Notes under the pieces: generated by a model
What the model saw: the letters and a program-made list of their open reading frames with translations, nothing else
What the model was told of the DNA's origin: nothing
Databases searched by the model: none
Assembly: GCA_903832665.1 (NCBI GenBank)
Contig: CAILCG010000014.1
Coordinates: 124,001-188,000, forward strand
Length of the DNA: 64,000 bases
Direction of reading: 5' to 3'
Origin: an uncultured Methanomicrobiales archaeon
Lineage (GTDB): Archaea; Halobacteriota; Methanomicrobia; Methanomicrobiales; Methanospirillaceae
Part shown: piece after piece, positions 57,000 to 64,000 of the stretch
Layout: each line of letters begins with the position of its first letter
Position numbering within the stretch: position 1 is the first letter of the stretch
Translations under genes and position numbers: made by a program

Positions 57000-57115
57000 G
57001 CAATACCTCATACTATCGGCTTCGTGCGTTAATAAAAGTAATGAATCCCGGTCCTCTTTTCTCATGCAGAAGGTATAAAATAAATGATTTATAGGTTGGA
57101 AAAAAATGGTGAAGT

Positions 57116-57391
57116 ATGAAAAAATCAGGGATTCTTGTCATCCTGCTTCTCATCGTTATGATATCCTTCTCGGGCTGTGAGATCGCGTGCAAATGGATCG
57201 GTGTGACCTGTTCGGATAACATCCACATCATCAGGATCTCAGAAGATCCCCATACCTGTAAAAGTTTAACCATTGATTGTTCCGGGTATGGCGATCACGG
57301 GTTTTTCAATAAAGCCGATGGCATTCCCTACACGCCGTTTTCAGATGCAGCCGGGTGCGGGTGCCGTGCCGTTGACTGGAACAATGGCTGA
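57116..57391 (+). CDS. small cysteine-rich lipoprotein
   Basis: A 91-residue protein with a lipoprotein signal (ILVILLLIVMISFSGC, cleavage before Cys20). The mature part has six further cysteines (ACKW, VTCSD, HTCKS, IDCSG, AGCGC), probably three disulfides, and no family I recognise. It is on the plus strand, after the tRNA-Thr gene. Its 3' end lies eight bases from the convergent DUF3467 gene. Confidence 0.7.
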   Translation: MKKSGILVILLLIVMISFSGCEIACKWIGVTCSDNIHIIRISEDPHTCKSLTIDCSGYGDHGFFNKADGIPYTPFSDAAGCGCRAVDWNNG

Positions 57392-57399
57392 ATCTTTTT

Positions 57400-57696
57400 T
57401 TATGAGTACCCGCGAAGGGTCGTGACGGTGCTGTCGGAGGGGGATTCCTTGGGTGCATTGACCGGCCCGAACTTTCCTTCATAGTCCGCCATGGTCTTGG
57501 TGAGGACCGCGAGCAGGTTCTTGGCATGCGTCGGGGTGATGGAGACGATCGCCTTTGCCCTTGCCTGGTTCACCTGGGGCAACTGGTGGAGAAAGAGGAA
57601 CGTGAACTCATCTTCCTTGTAGGCGATCTGGATCATATTGCTGTATACGGGGTCGAGTGTCTGCGGGATATTGACCGAAATTTCCTGTCCTGTCAT
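57400..57696 (-). CDS. DUF3467 protein
   Basis: A 98-residue protein of family DUF3467. The pattern IPQTLDPVYSNMIQIAYKEDEFTFLFLHQ and the later IVSITPTHAKNLLAVLTKTMADYE is typical. Function unknown; members are widespread in bacteria and archaea. ATG 57696 (MTGQEIS) is preferred to the ATG at 57705, which adds MIC. Confidence 0.82.
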   Translation of the reverse strand: MTGQEISVNIPQTLDPVYSNMIQIAYKEDEFTFLFLHQLPQVNQARAKAIVSITPTHAKNLLAVLTKTMADYEGKFGPVNAPKESPSDSTVTTLRGYS

Positions 57697-57765
57697 GCAG
57701 ATCATTTACGTCCTTTACCGCTATCAAACATTGGTTTCGACCATCGACCCCTGTCCTGCACCTGG

Positions 57766-57839
57766 CCGTAGGAAACGAGGCTGTTTTTAAAATCGGTGAA
57801 GAAAATTTCAAAAAGGTTAATCCTCCCGGTTTCCTACGG
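57766..57839. repeat. 11-base inverted repeat in an intergenic region
   Basis: CCGTAGGAAAC (57766-57776) and its exact complement GTTTCCTACGG (57829-57839) flank 52 bases of AT-rich sequence. It lies upstream of the Cas4-like gene and of the divergent DUF3467 gene, so it might be a cruciform, a regulatory site or the remains of a small element. Confidence 0.7.
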
Positions 57840-57896
57840 TAACGTGAGAGGAACATCCTGACAGATCATAGGCAACATGTCACGGTATCAGAGCTG

Positions 57897-58532
57897 GTGC
57901 GGGTGCAGGCATGCCCGGTCCGTTTTTACTATGAACGCAACGAGCCCGTTGTGGAGTCGGACCGGTACGCGGTCTGCAAGCAACTGTCCTATCATCTCGG
58001 GACCCCCCTGGATGCCGAAGCGATCTGGCAGGAGATCCTTACTGTTTCCCCGGCAATCGATCCGGCACTAAAAGAGTTCCTGGGGCTCTGCATCACCGCG
58101 TGTAACAAGAGCGAATGGAAACCCGCGGTCCAGCATGATGTCAAAGGTGTCTCGAATAAGCATGGGATCGTGGGGATGATCGATCGCTTTGCAGCGGATG
58201 GCGCATTCTCGATCGTCCGGGCGGCCGGGGCAATGCCGTTTGGCACTTATGCTGCTGACCGGCTCCGGATTGCCTGCATTGCGTTCTGCCTGGAGGAGAT
58301 GACGGGGTCTGACGTGAAGGGTGGGTGGGTTGAATATATTCCCGACGGGGTTGCCCGCTTCCATGAGGTCCAGCCCCGGGATCGCCAGCAGGTAATTGCA
58401 ACCCTGCACAAGCTCAAGGGGATACACGACGGCGAGATGCCACAGCACCCGTTGAACGCCCCGTGCCACCGGTGCAAGTACAAGGAGCGGTGCGAGAGCA
58501 GTGGCGGACACCGGCTGTCCGAATTGCTCTGA
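57897..58532 (+). CDS. Cas4-like (RecB/PD-DEXK) protein, not linked to CRISPR
   Basis: A protein of 211 residues or more resembling Cas4: N-terminal cysteine in VQACPVRFYYER, a central GIVGMIDRF (catalytic aspartate), ADRLRIACIAFCLEE, and a C-terminal cluster CHRCKYKERC, giving four cysteines for a 4Fe-4S cluster. The usual E-x-K strand of the nuclease reads FSIVRAAG, so the active site looks incomplete. In-frame sequence with family character (VTVSELVRVQ) extends up to about 57873 without an ATG, GTG or TTG, so the start is uncertain and a lost or shifted start is possible. No cas gene or array lies in the window. Confidence 0.72.
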   Translation: MRVQACPVRFYYERNEPVVESDRYAVCKQLSYHLGTPLDAEAIWQEILTVSPAIDPALKEFLGLCITACNKSEWKPAVQHDVKGVSNKHGIVGMIDRFAADGAFSIVRAAGAMPFGTYAADRLRIACIAFCLEEMTGSDVKGGWVEYIPDGVARFHEVQPRDRQQVIATLHKLKGIHDGEMPQHPLNAPCHRCKYKERCESSGGHRLSELL

Positions 58533-58570
58533 TAAGAACCTTTTTGGTCTCCGGCTGCCATCTCACCTGC

Positions 58571-59065
58571 GTGGATATTTATGTGCTGATACATGGCCGG
58601 GCGGAAAAACGTGCTCCCAATGCCGATGGCGATGAAGGACGGGCACTGACCGGGGAAGGACGCACGGAAATTCTCGGGGTCGCAGAGTTCCTCGCGTCCC
58701 GCGATGTGGTGTTTGGCTGTATAGCGACAAGCCCCTACGTGCGGGCCCTGGAGACAGCCCAGATCGTTGCCAAGGCTCTCGGGAAGCGGGGACTTCTGGT
58801 CCAGTGGGATGAGCTGACACCGGGAGGCAGTATCGAGGGGCTGGAGTCCCGTATTGCTGGCCGGCCCGAAGATGAGTCTGTGCTCATCGTGGGCCATGAA
58901 CCCCTCCTTGGCCAGTTCACCGGCTATATGATATCGGGCGGAGGAGATGCGGCGATTGCGATGGGGAAAGGCGGGCTTGCGAAGATCCGGAATGCCCGGT
59001 TCGATCCGGTGGGCGGGGAGCTGCAATGGCTGCTCACCGTGCGGCAGATCCTGAGCATGAAGTAG
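58571..59065 (+). CDS. SixA-like histidine phosphatase with altered RHG motif
   Basis: A 164-residue protein of the histidine phosphatase superfamily. It starts with GTG 58571. The family motif L-R-H-G reads LIHG here (VLIHGRAEKRAP), so the first catalytic arginine is isoleucine; the phospho-accepting histidine is kept. Other motifs are present: TSPYVRALETAQI and VGHEPLLGQFTG. SixA removes phosphate from phosphohistidine in signalling proteins, but activity of this variant is doubtful. The gene starts 39 bases after the Cas4-like gene. Confidence 0.8.
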   Translation: MDIYVLIHGRAEKRAPNADGDEGRALTGEGRTEILGVAEFLASRDVVFGCIATSPYVRALETAQIVAKALGKRGLLVQWDELTPGGSIEGLESRIAGRPEDESVLIVGHEPLLGQFTGYMISGGGDAAIAMGKGGLAKIRNARFDPVGGELQWLLTVRQILSMK

Positions 59066-59167
59066 CTGTTTTCCTGATTTCTTTTGCCCAGTGTGTCCTT
59101 CCCCCCTCTGATTATTATGATCCGGGCAAAAGCCTGTACTCTCTCCCCACTCTTCCAAAAGACAGGC

Positions 59168-59308
59168 ACCCTCCCCCAAATCCGGTGGGGGGAGGGTCCC
59201 CCATTTTGATCGAAGGTGACCCTCCCCTCCAAAAAAAGAGGAGAGGGTGCCCACCACCCCTCCGCGTGAAAATATTTTGAGGTGACCCCCCTCTTAGGCA
59301 AAGGGGGT
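59168..59308. repeat. three consecutive C/G-rich stem-loops
   Basis: Three hairpins in the 297-base gap between the SixA-like gene and the DUF3795 gene: 59168-59197 (ACCCTCCCCC with GGGGGAGGGT, perfect), 59219-59248 (ACCCTCCCCTCC against GAGGAGAGGGT around an A7 loop, imperfect) and 59285-59308 (ACCCCCCT with AGGGGGT). No gene is present. They may act as a compound terminator between convergent genes or as a structured non-coding RNA. Confidence 0.65.
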
Positions 59309-59362
59309 ACCCTACCCCCCTCCGGTTGCCCGGGCAGCAGGGTTTAGTACGTGATCCCGGTC

Positions 59363-59764
59363 TTACTCCCGCTCTTTCCCACACACCGAACATTTCGCGT
59401 GGTGCACATCGATCGTCCCCCCGCAGGCCGGGCAGGTCCAGCGTTCCCGCTCGGTCCTGACAAACGCCCGGATACCGCTCTCCCTTATTGCCGCAAGGTT
59501 CTCCACCATGCTCATGCCGTACCTCTTCCGGTACCGCTCATCCAGATGGCGCAACTGTTTGCAGGGATACTCAGCGCATCCGGGGGAACAGAATTTGCCC
59601 CGCATCTTTTCGCAGGCAGAGATCGCACAGTTGATATGACATTTCCGGTCCGGGGCACGACACCCGTTGCAATGGTTCTTCTCCCGGAGATACGCCATGC
59701 AGATGGCGCAGTTCATGCCACACGGCGCAATCAGGGTTGTCCTGAAGGGGTTCTTCACCGCCAT
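59363..59764 (-). CDS. DUF3795 zinc-binding protein
   Basis: A 133-residue cysteine-rich protein. The first half is DUF3795: APCGMNCAICMAYL, CNGCRAPDRKC, CAISACEKMRGKFC and CAEYPCKQLRHLD. The C-terminus adds a separate zinc ribbon, CPACGGTIDVHHAKCSVCGK. Function unknown. It is convergent to the SixA-like gene. Confidence 0.85.
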   Translation of the reverse strand: MAVKNPFRTTLIAPCGMNCAICMAYLREKNHCNGCRAPDRKCHINCAISACEKMRGKFCSPGCAEYPCKQLRHLDERYRKRYGMSMVENLAAIRESGIRAFVRTERERWTCPACGGTIDVHHAKCSVCGKERE

Positions 59765-59914
59765 TGATGAGATTTTTATCCCGCTCCTGCTAAAACCTGT
59801 CGGATGGTAACCGGTAGCCGGCAGGCCGTTTGTTCACTTTCGCCATCCGCACGCCCCCGCCTTTTATCCTTTTTTTTGCAATGGTCTGGATCGCATACGG
59901 AGTTGTTACCCCCC

Positions 59915-60292
59915 ATGACCTCAAAGCGAATCGAGACCGGAACCCCCGAAGGGGATGCACTGGGATTTACCGAACACCTCTTCTCGGGCTGGCTGGAACT
60001 GCGGGAGGAGAACCGGCTCTGCCTCCACTACATCATCTCGCGGGAGAAGAACGAGGGCAATACCCAGAACCTCATCCGGCAGTGGCTGGCGGAAGGCTAC
60101 GATGTCAGCGTCGTGATGCCGCGGCCCATCATGCAGCATATCCTACGGAAGTTCCGGTTCGAGCCATCGCTGGAGCATTTCCCGGGCCAGTACGAGGACC
60201 GGGTGGCAGTCTGGCATTGTCCCGGGATGCACATGTCTCATGCCGGCAGGACGCGGTTGAAGCGTGAAGATCCTTTTTTAGTATCGCGTTGA
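59915..60292 (+). CDS. conserved hypothetical protein
   Basis: A 125-residue soluble protein: RIETGTPEGDALGFTEHLFS, then YIISREKNEGNTQNLIRQWL and RPIMQHILRKFRFEPS. It has an alpha/beta look without membrane segments and one cysteine pair region near the end (WHCPGMHMSHAG). GGAG lies 11 bases before ATG 59915. I recognise no named family; the regular pattern and amino acid use support a real gene. Confidence 0.65.
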   Translation: MTSKRIETGTPEGDALGFTEHLFSGWLELREENRLCLHYIISREKNEGNTQNLIRQWLAEGYDVSVVMPRPIMQHILRKFRFEPSLEHFPGQYEDRVAVWHCPGMHMSHAGRTRLKREDPFLVSR

Positions 60293-60355
60293 TAGAGTGG
60301 AATTTGTTCCGGGTGCCGGATACAATAAATAGGCCAGACATGCAAAGGAGAAAAA

Positions 60356-60931
60356 ATGAAAGCGAAAACAGATCCTGTTAATTTCAAAGAGATGAATTTC
60401 AATAAATTATTCACACAAATTTCTCCGGAAGAGCTCTGTGACAACGTCTTTGACCTGGTAGGAAAAGTTTTCCCGGTTATTACTGCGGGCAAGGAAGACC
60501 ATTATAATTCCATGACCGCCAGTGGGGGTGGTCTGGGAGTGCTTTTCAAGAAACCCACCACGTGGTGTATTCTCCAGTCAACCCGGTATACCCTTGAACA
60601 TATTCAAAAAGAGCGTTCCTATACGATGTCGTACTTCCCGGATGAATATAAGAAACAAGTACTGTTTTTAGGCAGTAAATCCGGCAGGGACAGTGAGAAG
60701 ATGAAAGAAGTTGGATTGACCCGTGTCCAGACTCCTTCCGGAGATATCTCTTTCAAAGAAGCCACGCTTATTTTCGAATGCAAATTAACGCAGATTACTA
60801 CCCCCGGTCCCGATGATTTTTGCACACAGGAATCCAAAGATTACATAAAAGAAATGTACAAGGATACCGATGAATATCGCAGATACGTATTCGGGGAAAT
60901 CACCCACGTCTGGGTAAAGAAATACGAATGA
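60356..60931 (+). CDS. flavin reductase-like protein
   Basis: A 191-residue split-barrel flavoprotein of the flavin reductase family, close to methanogen and clostridial members that bind FMN. Features: VFPVITAGKEDHYNSMTAS near residues 38-56, GVLFKKPTTWCILQSTRYT and YFPDEYKKQVLFLGSKSGRD. GGAG precedes the start by six bases. Base composition is more AT-rich than its neighbours, which hints at horizontal acquisition, perhaps from Firmicutes. Confidence 0.85.
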   Translation: MKAKTDPVNFKEMNFNKLFTQISPEELCDNVFDLVGKVFPVITAGKEDHYNSMTASGGGLGVLFKKPTTWCILQSTRYTLEHIQKERSYTMSYFPDEYKKQVLFLGSKSGRDSEKMKEVGLTRVQTPSGDISFKEATLIFECKLTQITTPGPDDFCTQESKDYIKEMYKDTDEYRRYVFGEITHVWVKKYE

Positions 60932-61002
60932 TCCGGTGATTTTCCCGGTGAATTAAAAATACCCCCCCTTTTTGCCAGGGGTGCCAGATTCTTTTTTAAA
61001 AC

Positions 61003-61926
61003 TCACAACCCAAGCAGCGTCTTTGAAATAATATACTCGCCCCGGGCCTCGCGGGTTGTCCCGACCACCAGCCAGCGCTCACTGCCATGCTGCTCCACGA
61101 CTCCCTGCGCCTCGATGGTCTCTCCTGCAAGGGCCTGCCCGCTGTAGGTGTGGGTGAACGAGAGCACCCGGCTCACCGATTCGTGCTCCACAGAGTGAAT
61201 GGCCGGATTGTCAAACGAGAGGGACGCATCGGTGACTTTCGCCTCGATGGTCTGCCGGCCGATCACGGTGCCCCGGCTCAGGGGAGCAGACGTGAGTTCA
61301 TCGTAAGACCGGGTGAAGAGGATATCGAAGTAGGTCCCCTCGATCTGGCCCCGGTTCCACTTGCGCTGCTCGTGGATGACGAACTGGTCATAGGGAATCT
61401 CGGGCTTGCGCTTCTCGTACACCTTCCGCCACATGTCGGCCGAGAGTCCCTCAACTTTCCCGTCAAGGATACCCTGCCGGACCAGTGCCTGCGCCGTGAA
61501 CCAGTCCCGCCCGTACACCACCATGTCAATATCGGATGACTCATTCTCTAGCCCACAGAGCAGCGATCCCGTGCACCCGACCGTGCCGGGAGGAAGCCCG
61601 AGGAGATCCACGAGTCGCTTCACCCGGGGGTGATTTTTGGCGATTCGCGGGAGTTCCTCATCGGGTTTCCAGACGCGTTTCAGATCGCCATAGGGGATCC
61701 GCTGGAGAAGATCGGCATACTGCGGCTTGTGCTGCGCAATGAGGGCATAGGCCTCTTCAAAATCGTATTTCTTATATCTGGTGCCCGAGGCGCTCAGGCG
61801 CTCGCCGTCGGCTTCCGGGACATACCGGAGCACGCAGCCTACCGTATCCGCATTGTCATAGGTCGAGACTGCGTAGATCCAGCCGTCGGCATCCTCGATA
61901 AAATCGCGCAACCGGAGGGGCTTCAT
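61003..61926 (-). CDS. DNA polymerase beta-type nucleotidyltransferase (COG1665)
   Basis: A 307-residue protein. The nucleotidyltransferase motif is GSLLCGLENESSDIDMVVYG (about residues 121-140), with the two metal aspartates in DID and a third acidic residue likely in TYFDILF (about 205). The N-terminal half (MKPLRLRDFIEDADGWIYAV) is specific to archaea. Substrate unknown. It is the last gene of a three-gene operon with tsaC and the ACT/DUF5612 gene, ten bases after tsaC. Confidence 0.82.
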   Translation of the reverse strand: MKPLRLRDFIEDADGWIYAVSTYDNADTVGCVLRYVPEADGERLSASGTRYKKYDFEEAYALIAQHKPQYADLLQRIPYGDLKRVWKPDEELPRIAKNHPRVKRLVDLLGLPPGTVGCTGSLLCGLENESSDIDMVVYGRDWFTAQALVRQGILDGKVEGLSADMWRKVYEKRKPEIPYDQFVIHEQRKWNRGQIEGTYFDILFTRSYDELTSAPLSRGTVIGRQTIEAKVTDASLSFDNPAIHSVEHESVSRVLSFTHTYSGQALAGETIEAQGVVEQHGSERWLVVGTTREARGEYIISKTLLGL

Positions 61927-61936
61927 GCAGTCAGTC

Positions 61937-62509
61937 TCACCGGTTTACCAGGAATGCAGCGATCTTATCCACCTGTGCCCCCGCCCGGATGATCATCCGG
62001 TGGGGGAGATCTACAACAGTGCTGGGCGTGCCGGGCAGTTTTCCGCCATCGAGCAGCAACTCGTACGGCACCGTGCACTCATCGGGCATCTGGGGGTCTT
62101 TTCCCCCGTGGAGATTCGCGCTCGTTGCGGTGATGGGGGAATCGAACTGCTCGATCAGCTGCTGGGCGAGCGGATGGGCCGGGATCCGGATGCCAATCAT
62201 GCCGGTTCCTCCCGTCAGGATATCAGGAACACAGTTCCGGGATTCGAGTATGACGGTGACCGGCCCGGGCAGGAATGCCTGGAGAAATCCTTCCATCCAG
62301 GGCTCCACATGGGCAACTGCGGCCAGCATATCGAAATCCGCTACTGCAATCGAGATCGGCATTCCCAGCGGGCGGTGTTTCGCCTCGTAGACCCTGATGA
62401 TCGCTTCATCCGAGAATGCATCGGCCCCCAGCCCGTACAGGGTCTCGGTCGGGTACACCACGAGACCGTCATGCATGAGGATGGACACTGCCTTTTCTAT
62501 GCGTTCCAT
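61937..62509 (-). CDS. tsaC: L-threonylcarbamoyladenylate synthase (Sua5/YrdC family)
   Basis: A 190-residue single-domain protein that makes threonylcarbamoyl-AMP from threonine, bicarbonate and ATP for the t6A37 tRNA modification. Motifs: VVYPTETLYGLGADA (residues 18-32), the KxR-type YEAKHRPLGMPIS and PGPVTVIL, then SANLHGG. The C-terminal Sua5 domain is missing, as in TsaC. It starts one base after the end of the upstream ACT/DUF5612 gene. Confidence 0.93.
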   Translation of the reverse strand: MERIEKAVSILMHDGLVVYPTETLYGLGADAFSDEAIIRVYEAKHRPLGMPISIAVADFDMLAAVAHVEPWMEGFLQAFLPGPVTVILESRNCVPDILTGGTGMIGIRIPAHPLAQQLIEQFDSPITATSANLHGGKDPQMPDECTVPYELLLDGGKLPGTPSTVVDLPHRMIIRAGAQVDKIAAFLVNR

Positions 62510-62510
62510 A

Positions 62511-63194
62511 TCAGAACTCCCGCCCGCGGACCCGGTTGATATCGAAAACTGCCTTGCTGCTGACGTGCATCACGGCAAACACACCTGCCTGGATCGGATC
62601 CGTGACCACAAGATCGGCATGTTCCGGCACCGTGCCGACCATCTTCAATGCAATAACGGGGATCCCTGCCTCCCTGACCCGGTCCACCGCTTTTGAGATC
62701 TCGCCTCCCATGATAGAGCCTGCCAGCACCAGGATGGAGGCGCGGGGCAGCCGTGCAACCGCATCCACCGCGAGCGCAAGGGTCCGTTCGCCTACGAGCG
62801 GGATCGTATCTACCGATATGCGCTCCCCCCGTATATTATGCCGGTCCGCCTCGTTCACGGCACCCATCGCAACCTGTGCCACCTGTGCGCCGCCCCCGAT
62901 AATGATCACCCGCGAGCCGAAGATATGGCCAAACGGCTTGTAGGCTTTCACTTCTTTGACAGAATCGATCGCATTGAGATCTTCGAGAAGGGACTCATGG
63001 TCATCCGCATCAGCCGAATCATATTCAAAATAGAGTTCGGCCATGCCCGTATAGGCTCCGGACTCGAACACTTCCTGGCTGATCATCACGATGTTGGCAT
63101 CATGGGCCGCGACCACCGTTGCAATGTCGCGTAAGACACCATTGCGGTTCTCGGCAATGATCCTCATGGCCAGGCGTTCGGGTTCCGTCTCCAT
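62511..63194 (-). CDS. ACT domain protein with DUF5612
   Basis: A 227-residue protein. Residues 5-80 are an ACT domain (RIIAENRNGVLRDIATVVAAHDA), a small-ligand, often amino acid, sensing module. Residues 95-227 correspond to DUF5612 (RVIIIGGGAQVAQVAMGAVNEAD and VLAGSIMGGEISKAVDRVREAG), with a Rossmann-like glycine motif. It heads the operon with tsaC and the nucleotidyltransferase. A regulatory or amino acid-sensing role is likely but unproven. Confidence 0.85.
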   Translation of the reverse strand: METEPERLAMRIIAENRNGVLRDIATVVAAHDANIVMISQEVFESGAYTGMAELYFEYDSADADDHESLLEDLNAIDSVKEVKAYKPFGHIFGSRVIIIGGGAQVAQVAMGAVNEADRHNIRGERISVDTIPLVGERTLALAVDAVARLPRASILVLAGSIMGGEISKAVDRVREAGIPVIALKMVGTVPEHADLVVTDPIQAGVFAVMHVSSKAVFDINRVRGREF

Positions 63195-63204
63195 TGTTGA
63201 CCTA

Positions 63205-63275
63205 TGCGATAACCGGGAATCGAACCCGGGCTAGAAGCTTGGGAAGCTCCTGTCCTACCGCTAGACTATTATCGC
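63205..63275 (-). tRNA. tRNA-Gly(CCC)
   Basis: A 71-base cloverleaf on the minus strand: acceptor GCGATAA/TTATCGC, anticodon stem GGAGC/GCTTC (one G-T pair) with loop TTCCCAA (anticodon CCC), T arm CCGGG TTCGATT CCCGG, A73. It lies ten bases upstream of the ACT/DUF5612 gene start on the same strand and may be co-transcribed with it. Confidence 0.93.
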
Positions 63276-63498
63276 GCATTCTGGTATGCTCTCTAATATT
63301 AGCGTGATTTGGGAAATAAATATATCCGCTCCGGACTGTCGAATCAGTTATTTTTAAGAAACGGGGAGCTCCTATATACAATACGTTTCCAACAGCTGTC
63401 ACCGGCTGGCATGAGTGGCACTGCTCTCCTGGAGAACCATTGCAGGAAAGGGTTTTTGCGCACTTAAGAAAAGGAACCGACAATCGCGGAGAATTATC

Positions 63499-64000
63499 AT
63501 GGATGGTAAGAAAATTATCATAACCCTTATCCTGGTCGCGTGCTGCCTGTCTGCAGTACCGCTGGTAATGGCCCAGAGCGGCGATGACCAGACAACGATC
63601 TACCAGACCTCGTTTGCATCCGATCCCGGCTGGAAGACCAACACGGGCGGGGCATCGTCGAATTATTACTGGGTTCCCGACCTGGGAATGTACCACTTCT
63701 CTATCGAACCCAGCTCTGGCGGATATTCCTATATCCCTGTCACGCTGGACGGTGGATCGTTCACCCTTGATTACGATCTTCTCCTCACCAGGGTTGATGA
63801 AGGCGCTACCTTCCGGATGGGGTTGTCGGGTAATGAGATGGATCCGTCCAAGGGTCCCAATCTCGTCTCGATGTTCACCAATGCAAAATACGGCCAGATC
63901 ATGTGGCTGCACATGGTCTCGCCCGGAAACAAGTTAGAAGAAGTGAACAGCCAGAATGCGGCAGTTGAGATGGGGCCCAGCGGATACAAGGGGGCCACGG
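63499..64000 (+). CDS. secreted protein, 3' end cut by the window
   Basis: The first 167 residues of an exported protein. The start ATG 63499 opens a signal peptide (KKIIITLILVACCLSAVPLVMA). The mature part begins QSGDDQTTIYQTSFASDPGW and has a beta-sandwich-like pattern, possibly a carbohydrate-binding or laminin-G-like domain (FTLDYDLLLTRVDEGATFRMGLS). No catalytic motif is visible in this part. The 223-base gap before it holds AT-rich promoter sequence. Confidence 0.75.
   Translation, partial: MDGKKIIITLILVACCLSAVPLVMAQSGDDQTTIYQTSFASDPGWKTNTGGASSNYYWVPDLGMYHFSIEPSSGGYSYIPVTLDGGSFTLDYDLLLTRVDEGATFRMGLSGNEMDPSKGPNLVSMFTNAKYGQIMWLHMVSPGNKLEEVNSQNAAVEMGPSGYKGAT

Noticed and set aside
57766-59308. 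CRISPR array or cas locus near the Cas4-like gene
   Set aside because: No regularly spaced repeats and no cas1, cas2 or effector genes; the inverted repeat and the hairpins are not array-like.
59804-60267. Alternative frame MVWIAYGVVTPHDLKANRDR
   Set aside because: It overlaps the better supported protein at 59915-60292 and its later part is a Gly/Ala/Pro/Arg-rich shadow.
63202-63912. Long minus-strand open frame opposite the last gene
   Set aside because: It crosses the tRNA-Gly gene and lies antisense to a well-formed secreted protein with signal peptide; its translation lacks regular protein pattern.

Overview
The window is a chromosomal segment of a methanogenic archaeon, most likely of the order Methanomicrobiales (a Methanoregula-like organism; this placement is inferred, not tested). 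The evidence is a coenzyme M gene set of the cysteate synthase type, Sep-tRNA:Cys-tRNA synthase, archaeosortase with a PGF-CTERM substrate, an archaeal pilin, methanogen-type PAS/histidine kinases and methanogen-restricted DUF1890/DUF1894 proteins. Base composition is GC-rich in genes and AT-rich between them, and many starts look leaderless or follow GGAG/GGTG sites.

Layout. 1-1.1 kb: E1-like, MoaD and MoaE genes for molybdopterin. 1.3-2.4 kb: a pilin and a carboxymuconolactone decarboxylase-like protein. 2.5-10.1 kb: a divergent regulator and a seven-gene coenzyme M region (ATPase, GTPase, Fe-S protein, ComF, cysteate synthase, ComDE, convergent aminotransferase). 10.3-14.3 kb: a membrane-bound HTH protein, a secreted DUF5667-like protein and a sensor kinase without its histidine. 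14.3-16.6 kb: gene-poor, with a decayed gene and a duplicated repeat of about 330 bp. 16.6-21.7 kb: pdxS, cysE-MIP18 fusion, cysK, ccdA and a thioredoxin-like lipoprotein. 21.9-32.7 kb: tRNA-Cys with cysS, archaeosortase, a small winged-helix regulator, a second tRNA-Cys with Sep-tRNA:Cys-tRNA synthase, metY, metX, DUF1890/1894 and thiI. 32.9-46 kb: a broken P-type ATPase, two TrkA proteins, a DUF4013 protein, two YeeE/YedE proteins, DUF169, a flavin-type protein, a frameshifted sensor kinase and an ABC exporter. 46.2-50.4 kb: a PP-loop/cysteine desulfurase fusion, thiM and thiE. 50.5-57 kb: a membrane protein, two damaged sensor genes and a secreted C1 peptidase with an in-frame UGA. 57-64 kb: small genes, a Cas4-like protein, a SixA-like protein, a nucleotidyltransferase, TsaC, an ACT/DUF5612 protein, tRNAs and a truncated secreted protein.

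The unifying theme is sulfur: cysteine synthesis, two routes to Cys-tRNA, methionine precursors, coenzyme M, thiamine, thiolated tRNA, molybdopterin, sulfur import and a desulfurase fusion. A 13-base motif, TTCACAATTGTTA, occurs identically upstream of cysK, of the winged-helix regulator and of the tRNA-Cys/Sep-tRNA:Cys-tRNA synthase locus, and suggests a local cysteine/sulfur regulon. The second theme is damage: at least eight genes carry frameshifts, internal deletions or a nonsense codon, several at homopolymers, so either the sequence contains errors (a draft or metagenome assembly) or the region is decaying.
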